Positions 36,496-45,821 are shown, numbered from the stretch's first letter. The stretch: DNA of 64,000 nucleotides from Candidatus Onthenecus intestinigallinarum (GCA_018713325.1 DVFJ01000009.1:121752-185751); one strand, 5' to 3'. Program-made: numbers and translations. The notes: a model not told the origin generated them from the sequence alone.

Positions 36496-37869
36496 TCAGG
36501 CCGCCGTAAACTTCTGAACATACCCGGCGATGAGGATGAACAGCACGATCGCGGGCAGGACGTAGGCGACATACACGCGCAGCCCGCGGGGGAACTTGAC
36601 GCCCTCGCCGGTGTTCGCCTCGGCGAGGAACCTGTCAAAGCCCCAGCCATAGCGCGACGTGCAGAACAGCAGATAGATCAGGGAGCCGAGCGGCAGCAGG
36701 TTATTGGAGACGATGAAGTCCTCCATGTCCTGGATGTTGCCCACGCCGGGGAACGTGATCCCGCTCCAGACGCTGAAGCCCAGGATGCAGGGCATCGACA
36801 GCACCAGGATGGCCACGAGGTTGACCAGCACGGCCTTCTTGCGGCTCCAGCCGAACAGGTCGATCGCAAAGGAGATGATGTTTTCAAAGACCGCAATGAT
36901 CGTCGTCAGCGCTGCAAACGTCATGAACACGAAGAACAGCGAGCCGAAGAAGCGGCCGCCCGCCATCTGGTTGAACAGGTTGGGCAGCGTGACGAACACC
37001 AGGCCCGGCCCTTCGCCGGCGCTCACGCCAAATGCGGAGCACGCGGGGAAGATGATCAGGCCCGCGGTGATGGCCACGAACGTATCCAGGCACACGACGT
37101 TGATCGCCTCGCCCATCAGGCTGCGTTCGCGGCCGATGTAGCTGCCGAAGATCGCGATGGCGCCGATGCCCAGGCTGAGCGTGAAGAACGACTGGCCCAT
37201 CGCCGCGAAGATGACCTCAAACGCGCCGGCCTGGAGCATGTTGCCAAAGTCGGGCATCAGGTAAAAGCGCAGGCCCTCGGAGGCGCCGTCCAGCGTCAGC
37301 GAGCGTACGACCAGCGCCGCCATGATGACCAGCAGGCAGAGCATCATGAACTTGTTGACCTTCTCCACCCCGCCGCGCAGGCCGCGCGAGCAGACGGCAA
37401 AGCACGCCACGACGACCACGACCATCCAGAACGTCATCGGCAGCGGCTGGGCGAGCATCTCGTTGAAGACGCCGGACACGCCGGCCGGGTCCAGGCCCAC
37501 GAACTGGCCCGACGCCATGCGGAAGAAGTAGCTGAGCATCCAGCCGCCGACGGTCGTGTAGAACATCATCAGCAGGTAGTTGCCCGCCATGGCAAAATAG
37601 CGGAAGATATGCCACTTGGACCCCCTGGGCTCCAGCACGTCAAACGAGCGCGCCGCGCTGCGCTGGCTGGCGCGGCCCACCGCGAACTCCATGACCATGA
37701 TCGGCAGGCCCAGCGCCACCAGGAAGAACAGATACACCAGCACGAAGGCGGCCCCGCCGTACTTGCCGGTGATGTAGGGAAAGCGCCAGACGTTTCCCAA
37801 GCCGATTGCACACCCCGCGGAGATCAGGATAAACCCGAGCCGCGAACCAAACCGTTCCCGTTCCTTCAT
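36496..37869 (-). CDS. Neurotransmitter:sodium symporter family transporter
   Basis: A 457-residue LeuT-fold sodium-coupled transporter, probably for amino acids. Helix 1 carries the Na+-site sequence LISAGCAIGLGNVWRFPYIT and the unwound region GKYGGAAFVLVY. About 11-12 helices follow; the conserved helix 6 region is QSFFTLSLGIGAIAIFGSYI. ATG at 37869 starts MKERERFGSRLG; an in-frame ATG eight codons upstream has no site, whereas AAAGGAG lies 13 bases and AGGG six bases before 37869. It is a single gene with its own terminator. Bacterial NSS proteins carry Leu, Trp, Tyr and similar substrates; the choice here is unknown. Confidence 0.92.
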   Translation of the reverse strand: MKERERFGSRLGFILISAGCAIGLGNVWRFPYITGKYGGAAFVLVYLFFLVALGLPIMVMEFAVGRASQRSAARSFDVLEPRGSKWHIFRYFAMAGNYLLMMFYTTVGGWMLSYFFRMASGQFVGLDPAGVSGVFNEMLAQPLPMTFWMVVVVVACFAVCSRGLRGGVEKVNKFMMLCLLVIMAALVVRSLTLDGASEGLRFYLMPDFGNMLQAGAFEVIFAAMGQSFFTLSLGIGAIAIFGSYIGRERSLMGEAINVVCLDTFVAITAGLIIFPACSAFGVSAGEGPGLVFVTLPNLFNQMAGGRFFGSLFFVFMTFAALTTIIAVFENIISFAIDLFGWSRKKAVLVNLVAILVLSMPCILGFSVWSGITFPGVGNIQDMEDFIVSNNLLPLGSLIYLLFCTSRYGWGFDRFLAEANTGEGVKFPRGLRVYVAYVLPAIVLFILIAGYVQKFTAA

Positions 37870-38036
37870 AAAAATCCCTGCGCTCCTTTGCATTGGTAAT
37901 GCGCTGGCCTTTTGCTGCCAACGCGCCATCCAGGACAGTGTAGCAAACGCGGCAGGAAGTGTCAATCGCTGTGCAACATTCGCATGCGCAAATCCGCAAA
38001 AAGCCGAAAAAAACGCGTTCGCAGGCGGGTTTTCGC

Positions 38037-38065
38037 TTGACAAGCGCGCGGCGTTTTGCTATCAT
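38037..38065 (+). promoter_or_regulatory. rplU operon promoter
   Basis: A perfect TTGACA (38037-38042), a 17-base spacer and TATCAT (38060-38065). It leaves a ~85-base leader before rplU. Confidence 0.75.
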
Positions 38066-38071
38066 GTATCG

Positions 38072-38150
38072 GTAAGCCGCTCGGGATAGGTCTGTCCAAA
38101 TGCCGGTCTCCGGCTGCCTGCATCCCGGCGAGTCCAGAATTGGGAGGTGC
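38072..38150 (+). promoter_or_regulatory. Probable ribosomal protein L21 leader
   Basis: The transcribed leader of rplU is GC-rich and rich in short complementary segments (GCCGG/CCGGC). Firmicutes rplU leaders usually contain a conserved autoregulatory RNA that binds L21. The match here is by place and length, not by a worked-out fold. Confidence 0.4.
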
Positions 38151-38155
38151 TAACC

Positions 38156-38464
38156 GTGTACGCTATCATCGCTACCGGTGGCAAACAGTATCGCGTCGCG
38201 CAGGGCGACGTCATCTATGTGGAGAAGCTCGACGCCGCCGAGAACGACGCCGTCAGCTTCGACGTGCTGCTCGTGGAAAAGGACGGCGACCTGAAGGTCG
38301 GCGCGCCGCTGGTCGAGGGCGCCAAGGTCGAGGGCAAGGTGCTCCAGCAGGGCCGCGGCGAGAAGATCGTCGTCTTCAAGTACAAGTCCAAGAAGAACTA
38401 CCGTCGCAAGCAGGGTCACCGTCAGCCGTTCACCAAGGTGGAAATCACCGCCATCAACGCCTGA
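38156..38464 (+). CDS. rplU: Ribosomal protein L21
   Basis: A 102-residue large-subunit protein. It begins [13 protein letters not shown], with [20 protein letters not shown] and the basic [11 protein letters not shown] tail region that binds 23S rRNA. The start is GTG at 38156, six bases after GGGAGGTG, giving the normal family length. Its stop overlaps the prp start (TGATG). Confidence 0.97.
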   Translation: MYAIIATGGKQYRVAQGDVIYVEKLDAAENDAVSFDVLLVEKDGDLKVGAPLVEGAKVEGKVLQQGRGEKIVVFKYKSKKNYRRKQGHRQPFTKVEITAINA

Positions 38465-38805
38465 TGACCACCGTTGAGGTCTACCGCGGACCCGACGGCC
38501 TGCTGCGCGGCTTTCGCGCGCAGGGCCATGCCGGCGCGGGCACGTCGGGGCGCGACATCGTCTGTGCCGCCGTCTCCGCGCTGACGCAGACCGCGGTCAA
38601 CGCCCTGGAGACGGTCGCCGGCGTGCAGACCCATCCGACCGTCGATGAAGACGCGGGCCTGCTTGAGTGCGTCCTCCCGCAGGGGCTGGACGCGCAGCGG
38701 GCGCGCACCGCCGACATCGTGCTGCGTACGGTGCGGCAGGGACTGATGGACATCCAGACATCTTACCCGAGGCATGTGCGGGTACTGCTCAAAGAATGGA
38801 GGTAA
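38464..38805 (+). CDS. prp: Ribosomal-processing cysteine protease Prp
   Basis: A 113-residue cysteine protease that removes the N-terminal extension of L27 before ribosome assembly. The catalytic dyad His22 (in [10 protein letters not shown]) and Cys34 (in [13 protein letters not shown]) is at the same positions as in Staphylococcus Prp. The gene sits between rplU and rpmA as in most Firmicutes, overlapping the rplU stop by three bases and ending four bases before the rpmA start. Confidence 0.95.
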   Translation: MTTVEVYRGPDGLLRGFRAQGHAGAGTSGRDIVCAAVSALTQTAVNALETVAGVQTHPTVDEDAGLLECVLPQGLDAQRARTADIVLRTVRQGLMDIQTSYPRHVRVLLKEWR

Positions 38806-38809
38806 GACA

Positions 38810-39094
38810 ATGCTTACGATGAATCTGCAGCTGTTCGCCCATAAAAAGGGCACCGGTTCTTCCCATAACGGCCGCGACAGCGAGTCCAAGCGCCTGGGCG
38901 CCAAGCGCGCGGACGGCCAGTTCGTCCTGGCGGGCAACATCCTGTACCGTCAGCGCGGCACGAAGATCCATCCCGGCCAGAACGTCGGCATCGGCGGCGA
39001 CGACACGCTCTTCGCCAAGATCGACGGCGTGGTGCGCTTCGAGCGCCTTGGCCGCGACAAGACGCAGTGCAGCGTCTATCCCAAGGCCCAGTAA
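38810..39094 (+). CDS. rpmA: Ribosomal protein L27 with cleavable N-terminus
   Basis: A 94-residue large-subunit protein near the peptidyl transferase centre. The N-terminus [14 protein letters not shown] contains the Prp recognition sequence; cleavage after Phe9 would expose AHKKGTGSS, the conserved mature start. ATG at 38810 follows GGAGGTAAGACA; a second ATG three codons in is possible and would keep the cleavage site. [13 protein letters not shown] and [15 protein letters not shown] are typical. Confidence 0.97.
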   Translation: MLTMNLQLFAHKKGTGSSHNGRDSESKRLGAKRADGQFVLAGNILYRQRGTKIHPGQNVGIGGDDTLFAKIDGVVRFERLGRDKTQCSVYPKAQ

Positions 39095-39108
39095 TCCATC
39101 TGTCAAAC

Positions 39109-39165
39109 AAAAGCGGGGTTGATCGTGCAGGAAGCCAATGCGCCGGCACAGTCGACCCCGCTTTT
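39109..39165 (+). terminator. Terminator of the rplU-prp-rpmA operon
   Basis: AAAAGCGGGGTTGA (39109-39122) pairs with TCGACCCCGCTTTT (39152-39165) around a 29-base loop. The A/T flanks make it usable in both directions. Confidence 0.6.
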
Positions 39166-39206
39166 CATCTGCCCGTGGGGCGGGAAATGTCCGGGAGGAA
39201 TGCAAC

Positions 39207-39905
39207 ATGGTGGGAACGCTCATCAACGCCGCGGCGGTCGTCGCAGGCGGCCTGCTGGGGCTGCTGCTGCGGGGCGGCATCGGCAGGCGGCTTCGGGATA
39301 CGATCATGCAGGGCCTGGCGCTGTGCGTGGCGCTGATCGGCCTGGACGGCGCGCTGGGCACGCAAAACACGATGGCCGTCATCGTCAGCATGGTGCTGGG
39401 CGCGCTGCTGGGCGAGGCCGTCGACGTGGAGAAGCGCCTGGAGGGGCTGGGGGCGCGCGCGCAGCGCCTGCTGGCCAAGGGCGGCGACTCGGGCTTTGCC
39501 GAGAGCTTTGTGACCGCGAGCCTCATGTTCTGCGTGGGCGCGATGGCGATCGTCGGCGCGCTGGACTCGGGCCTGCGCGGCGACCACAACACGCTGATCG
39601 CCAAGTCCGCGCTGGACGGCGTGAGCGCGGTGATCTTTGCCTCGGCGATGGGGCCGGGCGTGCTGCTCTCCGCGGCTGCGGTGCTCGTCTACCAGGGCGC
39701 GATCGCGCTGTTGGCGCAGTACGTCGCGCCGTTCCTGACCGACGCCGTCGTCACGGAGATGTCCGCCGTCGGCGGGCTGCTGATCGTCGGCATCGCGATC
39801 AACATGTTCGGCCTGTTCAAGGTGCGCGTGGGCAATCTGCTGCCCGCGGTCTTCATGCCCATCGCCGTCGTTCCCCTGATGCAGCTGATCGAGGGTCTGC
39901 TGTAA
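39207..39905 (+). CDS. DUF554 membrane protein (YdfK-like)
   Basis: A 232-residue integral membrane protein of the DUF554 family with six or seven predicted helices. Family-typical stretches are GTLINAAAVVAGGLLGLLL, LGALLGEAVDVEKRLEGLG, FVTASLMFCVGAMAIVGAL and KSALDGVSAVIFASAMGPGV. The function is unknown; a transport role is often suggested. ATG at 39207 follows GGGAGGAATGCAAC. It is followed after 24 bases by an MFS gene in the same direction, so they may be co-transcribed. Confidence 0.9.
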   Translation: MVGTLINAAAVVAGGLLGLLLRGGIGRRLRDTIMQGLALCVALIGLDGALGTQNTMAVIVSMVLGALLGEAVDVEKRLEGLGARAQRLLAKGGDSGFAESFVTASLMFCVGAMAIVGALDSGLRGDHNTLIAKSALDGVSAVIFASAMGPGVLLSAAAVLVYQGAIALLAQYVAPFLTDAVVTEMSAVGGLLIVGIAINMFGLFKVRVGNLLPAVFMPIAVVPLMQLIEGLL

Positions 39906-39929
39906 AGACCGGATGTGAGGAGGACACCC

Positions 39930-41195
39930 ATGCTCAAACGAATCGCGCGCAACCCGCTGATCGACCTGCTCGTGCACCTGAAGGGCAACGAGCGGGCATG
40001 CCTGTGGACGGAACCCCTCTGGGGCATCCCGTATAACCTGTACGTACCCTTCGTGTCGGTGTACATGGCCGCGCTGGGCATGACGCCGGTGCAGATCGGC
40101 GCGATGTCGACGATCTTCTTCATCTCCCAGATGTTCTGGGCGCTGCTGTCGGGCGTGCTGACGGACAAGCTGGGCCGGCGGCGCTGCACGGTCATCTTCG
40201 ACCTGCTGTCCTGGAGCGTGCCGACGTTTCTGTGGATGCTCGCGCAGGACTACCGCTGGTTTGTGGCGGCGGCGCTGTTCAACGGCATGTGGCGCGTGAC
40301 GGAGAACTCGTGGGATCTGCTGCTGATGGAGGACTCGGAGCCCTCGCGCCTGGTGCGGCTGTATGCGGTCTCGCACGTGGCGGGGCTGCTGGCCGGATTT
40401 GTGGCGCCGCTGGCCTACCTGCTGGTGCGCGCGTTCGGCCTGGTGCCGACGATGCGCGCGATCTACGGCTTCACGTTCGTGCTGATGACGACGAAGTTCA
40501 TCGTGCTCTACTTCCTCTCGCACGAGACGAAGATCGGCGAGCGGCGCATGCGCGAGTGCGCGAACGTGCCGCTGTTGACGCACCTGCTGGACAGCCGGCA
40601 CGTGCTGCGCGCCATGCTCCAAAACCGCGCCGTCATGCTGACGGTCGGCATGGTGGCCTCCTATGCGGCGATCAAGAACGTGCTGGAGACGTTCTGGCCG
40701 CTGCTGCTGACGGACCGGCTGGGCATCGCCCCGGAAAACCTGTCGATCTTCTCGACGGTCAAGTCGCTGCTGATGCTCGTGTGCTACTTCACGATCGTGC
40801 CGCGCGTGTCGGTGCGCCGGTTCCGCCTGCCGCTGTTTGCGGGCGTGGGCATCCTGGCCGCGTCGCAGCTGTGCGTGCTGCTCATGCCCGCGGGCGCCTA
40901 CTGGATGGTCGTGCTCTCGGTGCTGCTGGAGGCGTTGGCGCTGTCCACGCTCAACCCGCTGACGACGTCCATCCAGATGCTGACGATCGATCCGGAGGAG
41001 CGCGCGCGGATGCTGGGACTGTTCTACGCGATGATGCTGCTGGTGACGGCGCCGTTCGGCCTGATCGCCGGCGTGCTGTCGGAGCTGAACCGCGCGCTGC
41101 CGCTGGTGCTGACGCTGGGCATGACGGCGTTTACGATGTTCATGGGCGTGTGTATCGCGCGCGAGAGCGGCGAGCGGCTTGCCCGGGAGGGTTGA
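39930..41195 (+). CDS. MFS transporter
   Basis: A 421-residue major facilitator protein with about 12 helices. The loop 2-3 signature is GVLTDKLGRRRCTVI. The central cytoplasmic loop (~190-215, HETKIGERRMREC) separates two six-helix halves. Its N-terminus lies on the cytoplasmic side (MLKRIARNPLIDLLVHLKGN). ATG at 39930 follows GAGGAGGACACCC. The substrate is not evident; there is no clear similarity to a named sugar or drug subgroup from the visible motifs. Confidence 0.85.
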   Translation: MLKRIARNPLIDLLVHLKGNERACLWTEPLWGIPYNLYVPFVSVYMAALGMTPVQIGAMSTIFFISQMFWALLSGVLTDKLGRRRCTVIFDLLSWSVPTFLWMLAQDYRWFVAAALFNGMWRVTENSWDLLLMEDSEPSRLVRLYAVSHVAGLLAGFVAPLAYLLVRAFGLVPTMRAIYGFTFVLMTTKFIVLYFLSHETKIGERRMRECANVPLLTHLLDSRHVLRAMLQNRAVMLTVGMVASYAAIKNVLETFWPLLLTDRLGIAPENLSIFSTVKSLLMLVCYFTIVPRVSVRRFRLPLFAGVGILAASQLCVLLMPAGAYWMVVLSVLLEALALSTLNPLTTSIQMLTIDPEERARMLGLFYAMMLLVTAPFGLIAGVLSELNRALPLVLTLGMTAFTMFMGVCIARESGERLAREG

Positions 41196-41215
41196 GGAGC
41201 CATAGGTCAAACAGA

Positions 41216-41258
41216 CGGGGCCGGGGAGATGTTCTCCCCAGCCCCGCTTTGTTTTTTG
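41216..41258. terminator. Terminator between convergent genes
   Basis: A 14-base stem with one mismatch (41216-41229 with 41233-41246) followed by CTTTGTTTTTTG on the plus strand. It ends the MFS gene and may also stop the VTC-side transcript. Confidence 0.75.
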
Positions 41259-41260
41259 TT

Positions 41261-41965
41261 TTAAAACTCTTTTTCTTCATACCTGCGGCAGTGCACGTAC
41301 TTGGAGACCGCGCTGCGCTCGGCGGTGACGCCGGAGAGCACGGTCTGCAGGTAGGCGGGCAGGAACTGGTCGAACTTGACCTCAAGGATCTCCTTGCAGT
41401 CGTCGAAGACCGGAAAGGTGGGAATGCGCGGATTGAACAGGTCGCTGCTGTACAGCCCCGTGCGCAGGCGCCTGTCAAACGTGATGCGCACATCCTGCGC
41501 GTCGGTGATATAGGCCTCGCGCACATAGTCGACGATGACGACGGGGTGCAGCAGGTTGGTGCGCATCTGCACGAACATCTCGCGCAGCAGCGGGTGGCGC
41601 ATGTACTCCAGGCCGGAGGGGTCGCCTGCGATGATCTGTTCGGCCAGGTCGCGCGGGATGCGCACGGATTGTTTGGAGATCAGGTCGCCGATCTTGCGCT
41701 TGCACTCCAGGCGGATCAGCCGGTCGGAGAAGTTGTAGATGCGGATGCGGTACTTCTTGCGATTGCCTACGCCGGCGATCTTTTCATGCAGCGCGTCGTC
41801 GTGCACGGAGTCGAAGTACAGCGAGCGGATGTGGTATTCGTTGTTCTCGTCGCCGTTGGGGTCGTGCATGAGCAGGCCGTCGAGCACGGAGCGCAGGTAG
41901 TGCAGCTCCGCGGGGTGGACGAGGTACTTGAGCTCATGGCGCACGGGATAGCTGGTGATGGCCAT
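41261..41965 (-). CDS. VTC-domain protein (polyphosphate polymerase-like)
   Basis: A 234-residue triphosphate-tunnel-type protein. Tunnel residues are visible: RHELKYLV, RSLYFDS, RKKYRIRIYN, RLECKRKIG, VRITFDRRLRTG and LEVKFDQFLPAYL. In yeast Vtc4 this fold synthesises polyphosphate from ATP. In bacteria such proteins are commonly encoded with DUF4956 and CotH proteins, exactly as here. No signal peptide or membrane helix is present, so it is cytoplasmic. ATG at 41965 follows GGAGGCGGAAG. Polymerase activity is inferred from the fold. Confidence 0.87.
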   Translation of the reverse strand: MAITSYPVRHELKYLVHPAELHYLRSVLDGLLMHDPNGDENNEYHIRSLYFDSVHDDALHEKIAGVGNRKKYRIRIYNFSDRLIRLECKRKIGDLISKQSVRIPRDLAEQIIAGDPSGLEYMRHPLLREMFVQMRTNLLHPVVIVDYVREAYITDAQDVRITFDRRLRTGLYSSDLFNPRIPTFPVFDDCKEILEVKFDQFLPAYLQTVLSGVTAERSAVSKYVHCRRYEEKEF

Positions 41966-41981
41966 CTTCCGCCTCCGTCCG

Positions 41982-42656
41982 TCAGTTGCCCGCCTCGGAC
42001 TGGCAGGCGATCAGCGTGGCGTTATGCACGCCCTCGATGTCGAGCATGCGGTTGACGATGTCGCTGCGCTCGCCCAGCTGCACCTCGACGGTCAGCTCCA
42101 CCCCGCCGCGGCTGACGACCTTGGAGCGCAGGCGGCGGTTGCGGATGCGCGCGACGGTGCTGTTGACGTCGGGCTCGACGTCCTCGTCATAGTGGACGAC
42201 CAGCAGGTAGGTGTTGGGGCTCTTCATGCGCACGAAGGAGAGCACCAGCATCGTCAGGCCGATGCCGGCCACGACGACCAGCGCGACCAGGTACAGCCCG
42301 GCGCCCAGCAGGATGCCCATCGTCAGCGCCCAGAACATGTAGGCGGTATCCATGGGATCCTTGACGGCCGTGCGGAAGCGCACGATGGACAGCGCGCCGA
42401 CCATGCCCATCGACAGAGCGATGTTGGAGCCGATGCACATGACCACGGGCGTGGTGATCATCGTGAGCATGATCAGCGTGGTGGCAAAGCTCGGGCTGAA
42501 CAGCACGCCGCGGTAGGTCTTGCGGTAGACGAAGGCGATGATCAGGCCGACGAACAGGCCGGAGGCCAGGGCGATGACCATCTCCATCGGGGTCAGCTGC
42601 GCGAACTGCGCGGAAAACCAACTCAGTACGCCGGGATCATTCTGGATGCTCTGCAT
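41982..42656 (-). CDS. DUF4956 membrane protein
   Basis: A 224-residue protein with four or five N-terminal membrane helices (about 25-160) and a ~65-residue cytoplasmic C-terminal domain (VVSRGGVELTVEVQLGERSD) with an ACT-like feel. Helix motif SMGMVGALSIVRFRTAVKDP is strongly conserved in the DUF4956 family. The function is unknown. It lies 16 bases upstream of the VTC gene and 27 bases downstream of the CotH gene, in the same direction, making a three-gene operon. It could connect the cytoplasmic VTC protein to the surface CotH protein through the membrane. Confidence 0.85.
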   Translation of the reverse strand: MQSIQNDPGVLSWFSAQFAQLTPMEMVIALASGLFVGLIIAFVYRKTYRGVLFSPSFATTLIMLTMITTPVVMCIGSNIALSMGMVGALSIVRFRTAVKDPMDTAYMFWALTMGILLGAGLYLVALVVVAGIGLTMLVLSFVRMKSPNTYLLVVHYDEDVEPDVNSTVARIRNRRLRSKVVSRGGVELTVEVQLGERSDIVNRMLDIEGVHNATLIACQSEAGN

Positions 42657-42683
42657 GGGGGTTCCTCCTCGTCGTTTGTTTCA

Positions 42684-45600
42684 TTAAACCGCGTCGGCGG
42701 GGATCTCGGGCTGCGGGCCGAAGTACTCCTCCATCTTCGCCTGGGACAGGCCGAAGTACTCCTGCACCTCCGCCCAGAAGATCGACGGACGCTTTTTCAT
42801 GACGTTCTTGGCGCGGGCGACGCGCTCCTGCCAGTAGGACTTGGCGCCCGGGCCGTTCTTGGGCTGGTCAAAGCTTATCTTGGGATGCATCTCGGCCGCC
42901 CAACGGTCAAAGTGCATGTCCATCTCGGGCGTGATCTCGGCGATCATCTCATCCAGCAGCGAGATCATGTTGTCGGTGGTCAGCACGGTCTGGAACAGCG
43001 TGCCACCGCGGCGCAGGAACTGATCCTGAATCTCCGGCACCTGGATCAGATGGCGCAGCAGCACGTTGGACTTGATTCGGTAGTTGCCCATACCGCTCTC
43101 GTTGAGCACGTAGGCCACGCCGCCGGCCGAGGAGTTGAACAGCCCCCAGTCCACGTCGTAGAGGATGTAGCGCCACTTGCCGTCCTCTTCATCGCTCTTG
43201 TAGAAGCGGATATTGCCCGGGTCGGTATTGCCAAAGAACATCTCGAAGAAGAAGTAGTCGATCATGTTCTCCACGTCCACGCGGTCCAGCACGTATTGCA
43301 GCGCCTCCGGGTCCTGCGTCAGGTCGTGGCTCTCCACGTATTCGACCAGGTCGACGTAGTCCGCATTGGAGCCCTGGTTGACCTGGCTGGAGCGCGTGCC
43401 GTCGGATTCCAGAATGTCGATGGCGTCCGGATTGTCCCAGCCCTCATGCTGGGCGATCATCTCCGCGCCGACGCGCTCGCGCAGGTTGTAGTGGCCCCAG
43501 TACTGCCCGTTGAGGTAGACGATCACGGGCTTCCAGGCCTGCGTGACGACGGACGAGCCCGCCTGATCGACCAGGCGCGCCTGCAGGCCGTCCAGCACGC
43601 GGGTGTACTTGCCGTCCTGGCCGCCGTTGCGCAGCACGATGGCGTAATAGGAGGTGTAGGGCCGGTCCTCAAAGAACGCGTAGTTGAACAGCTCTTCGCC
43701 GAACTGCGCGTCCGCGCGGATGGCGAACGACTTTTGCGGCATGTCCAGCGAGAACTGGCCCATCACGTGGAAGTTCATACCCTGGGAGATCTGCTGCACG
43801 CCGTCCTCGTCGTAGTATTCAATGAAGCCTGAATAGTGCAGCTTCTTCCAGTAGGTGGCGTCCTCCCACGGCGGCTCCGTGTTGTCCCGGTCGAGGTTCG
43901 GGCCGTCGGCGAGCATGCCGGTGTCCTCGTTCCACAGGTTGTCCGGGTCGGTCACCAGCGAGATGACGGGCATCGTGTGGTAGGTGGAAATAAAGTAGGT
44001 CTGCGTTTCGATCTGCGAGCCCTCCAGGCCGGGCTGGTAGGCGCGCGCGCGGATGACCGTCGTCTGCGAGACGGAGATGGGGCCGGTGTAGACGGCGGAC
44101 TGCTGCGTGGGGTCGGTGCTGTCCGTCGTGTAGTAGACGGTCGCGCCCTCCGGCACCTCGATCTCGACCTCGATGGGGCGCTCGTTCAAGCCGCCGCGCG
44201 TGACGAACACGGGCGGCTCGGAAAAGCCGGAGAATCCGCCCAGATTGGGCTCGCCGGGCGTGGGCGTGCTGTAATAAAAAAGGCCGCTCTGGCCGACCGT
44301 TCTGCCGTAGGATACGTCGCTGTACAGCGCGGGCACGATGAGCTTGTCGATCAGCGTGCCGTCCGGCGTGGAGAGCAGCACCGTCTCGCCGCCGACGCTG
44401 AGGTTGAAGTTGGCGTAGTGGACCGTATCGGTCTCCATGCCGACGTTGGCCGCCTCACAGTAGACGAGGAGGTAGCCGCCCGCGGGGATGGTCACATCCG
44501 GGAAGAGCCACTTGCGCGGCTTCTTCACGTTGTCGGACAGGCCGTAACCCTTCAGGTTGACGGCCTGTCCGCTGGCGTTGTAGATTTCAACGTAGTCGTA
44601 TGTGCCCTGCACGCCGGGCAGGGAGGTCTCGCGGTTGGAGGACATGACCTCCGTGATGAACAGGCCCAGCGTGTTGGACGCGGTGAGGCGCTGATCCATG
44701 ATCAGCGCGCTCTCCTGCGTGTTGGGAAGGCCCGGCGTCGGCTGGGTATAGGTGGTGAAGCCGCCCGTGCCGTCCGGGCTGCGGCCCCAGGAGGTGTCGG
44801 CCTCGAGCAGGTCGTACGTCACCTTGTCCAGCAGCCGGCCTTGGATGTCGGACAGCAGCACCGTCTCGCCCTCGGCGCGCAGCTTGAAGCGCGCGTGCGG
44901 CCAGCTGCCATCCGTACCCTCGCGGTCCTTGCCGGAGGCGAAGACCACGTAGTAGCCGCCGGGTTCGATTGTCGCGCCCTGCGGAAAGCGGAATTTGACC
45001 GGATTGCTCGGGTCATCGGAGAGCGCGTAGTTGGACAAGTCAATCGTCTGTGAAGAGGTATTGTAGATCTCGATCCAGTCGCTGTAGTCGCCGTCGTCGT
45101 CCTTGAGCGTGGTCACATTGGAGGCCATGATCTCATTGATGACCAGCGCGCCCGTCTCCAGATAGGACGAGGCGAGGAACAGCGCGTATCCCTCCTGCGT
45201 GTTTTCGTAGCCCGGCGTGTACATGTCGGTGATGATCCAGCCCTCCCCGGTCTTGGCGTAGGAGACGTCTGCATCCATCGCCGGCAGCTGGACGGTCTCC
45301 ATGACCACGCCGTCGGGTCCAAAGAGCACCACGTTGTCGCCCAGCGACGAGAGCTTGAACTTGGCGTGCAGGGGCTTGCCGGACTCGGAGCGGCTCTCGT
45401 CGGACGCGAACACGATGACGCGCTCGCCCGGCCCGAGCGTCATCTCGGGGAAGACGAACGTGATCTTGGTTTCGGTGTCGGACAGGCCGTAATCCTTGAG
45501 CTGGATGGCGGAGTCGCCCTCGTTGGTCAGCTCGATCCAGTCGGGGAAGCTGCCCGTCTCGTCAGGGTAGGCCGTGCGGTTGGAGGACATCGCCTCGGTG

Positions 45601-45821
45601 ATGTGCAGGTCGGGGCTGCCTGTGCTGGCGCCTGCGTCGGTCTGCGTGCCGGTCACGTTGGCGGCTGCGGTCTGCGTGGGCGTCTTGGGCGCAAGCAGCA
45701 CGAACGCCGCGACAAAGACCGCCAGCAATACGATGCCCAGCACCGTGCCCTTGGGGCTCGTCTCGCGGCCCGTGCGCCGCTTGCGCGCGCTGGACGCGGT
45801 CTGGGTACGGGATGAACGCAT
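42684..45821 (-). CDS. Membrane-anchored CotH-kinase protein with three lamin-tail domains
   Basis: A 1045-residue surface protein. A basic cytoplasmic tail and one membrane helix (about 26-45, VLGIVLLAVFVAAFVLLAPK) anchor it. Three lamin-tail (LTD) beta domains follow, starting near LHITEAMSSNRTAYPDE, LVINEIMASNVTT and LFITEVMSSNRETS. Next is a chitobiase/Fn3-associated domain (VEGATVYYTTDSTDPT-type). The CotH kinase domain fills roughly residues 640-1000, with the active-site motif GQYWGHYNLRERVG (~775) and metal-binding LYDVDWGLF (~887). ATG at 45821 follows AAAGGTGG. CotH proteins phosphorylate spore coat proteins in Bacillus; the LTD domains suggest binding to an extracellular polymer. 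Confidence 0.9.
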   Translation of the reverse strand: MRSSRTQTASSARKRRTGRETSPKGTVLGIVLLAVFVAAFVLLAPKTPTQTAAANVTGTQTDAGASTGSPDLHITEAMSSNRTAYPDETGSFPDWIELTNEGDSAIQLKDYGLSDTETKITFVFPEMTLGPGERVIVFASDESRSESGKPLHAKFKLSSLGDNVVLFGPDGVVMETVQLPAMDADVSYAKTGEGWIITDMYTPGYENTQEGYALFLASSYLETGALVINEIMASNVTTLKDDDGDYSDWIEIYNTSSQTIDLSNYALSDDPSNPVKFRFPQGATIEPGGYYVVFASGKDREGTDGSWPHARFKLRAEGETVLLSDIQGRLLDKVTYDLLEADTSWGRSPDGTGGFTTYTQPTPGLPNTQESALIMDQRLTASNTLGLFITEVMSSNRETSLPGVQGTYDYVEIYNASGQAVNLKGYGLSDNVKKPRKWLFPDVTIPAGGYLLVYCEAANVGMETDTVHYANFNLSVGGETVLLSTPDGTLIDKLIVPALYSDVSYGRTVGQSGLFYYSTPTPGEPNLGGFSGFSEPPVFVTRGGLNERPIEVEIEVPEGATVYYTTDSTDPTQQSAVYTGPISVSQTTVIRARAYQPGLEGSQIETQTYFISTYHTMPVISLVTDPDNLWNEDTGMLADGPNLDRDNTEPPWEDATYWKKLHYSGFIEYYDEDGVQQISQGMNFHVMGQFSLDMPQKSFAIRADAQFGEELFNYAFFEDRPYTSYYAIVLRNGGQDGKYTRVLDGLQARLVDQAGSSVVTQAWKPVIVYLNGQYWGHYNLRERVGAEMIAQHEGWDNPDAIDILESDGTRSSQVNQGSNADYVDLVEYVESHDLTQDPEALQYVLDRVDVENMIDYFFFEMFFGNTDPGNIRFYKSDEEDGKWRYILYDVDWGLFNSSAGGVAYVLNESGMGNYRIKSNVLLRHLIQVPEIQDQFLRRGGTLFQTVLTTDNMISLLDEMIAEITPEMDMHFDRWAAEMHPKISFDQPKNGPGAKSYWQERVARAKNVMKKRPSIFWAEVQEYFGLSQAKMEEYFGPQPEIPADAV

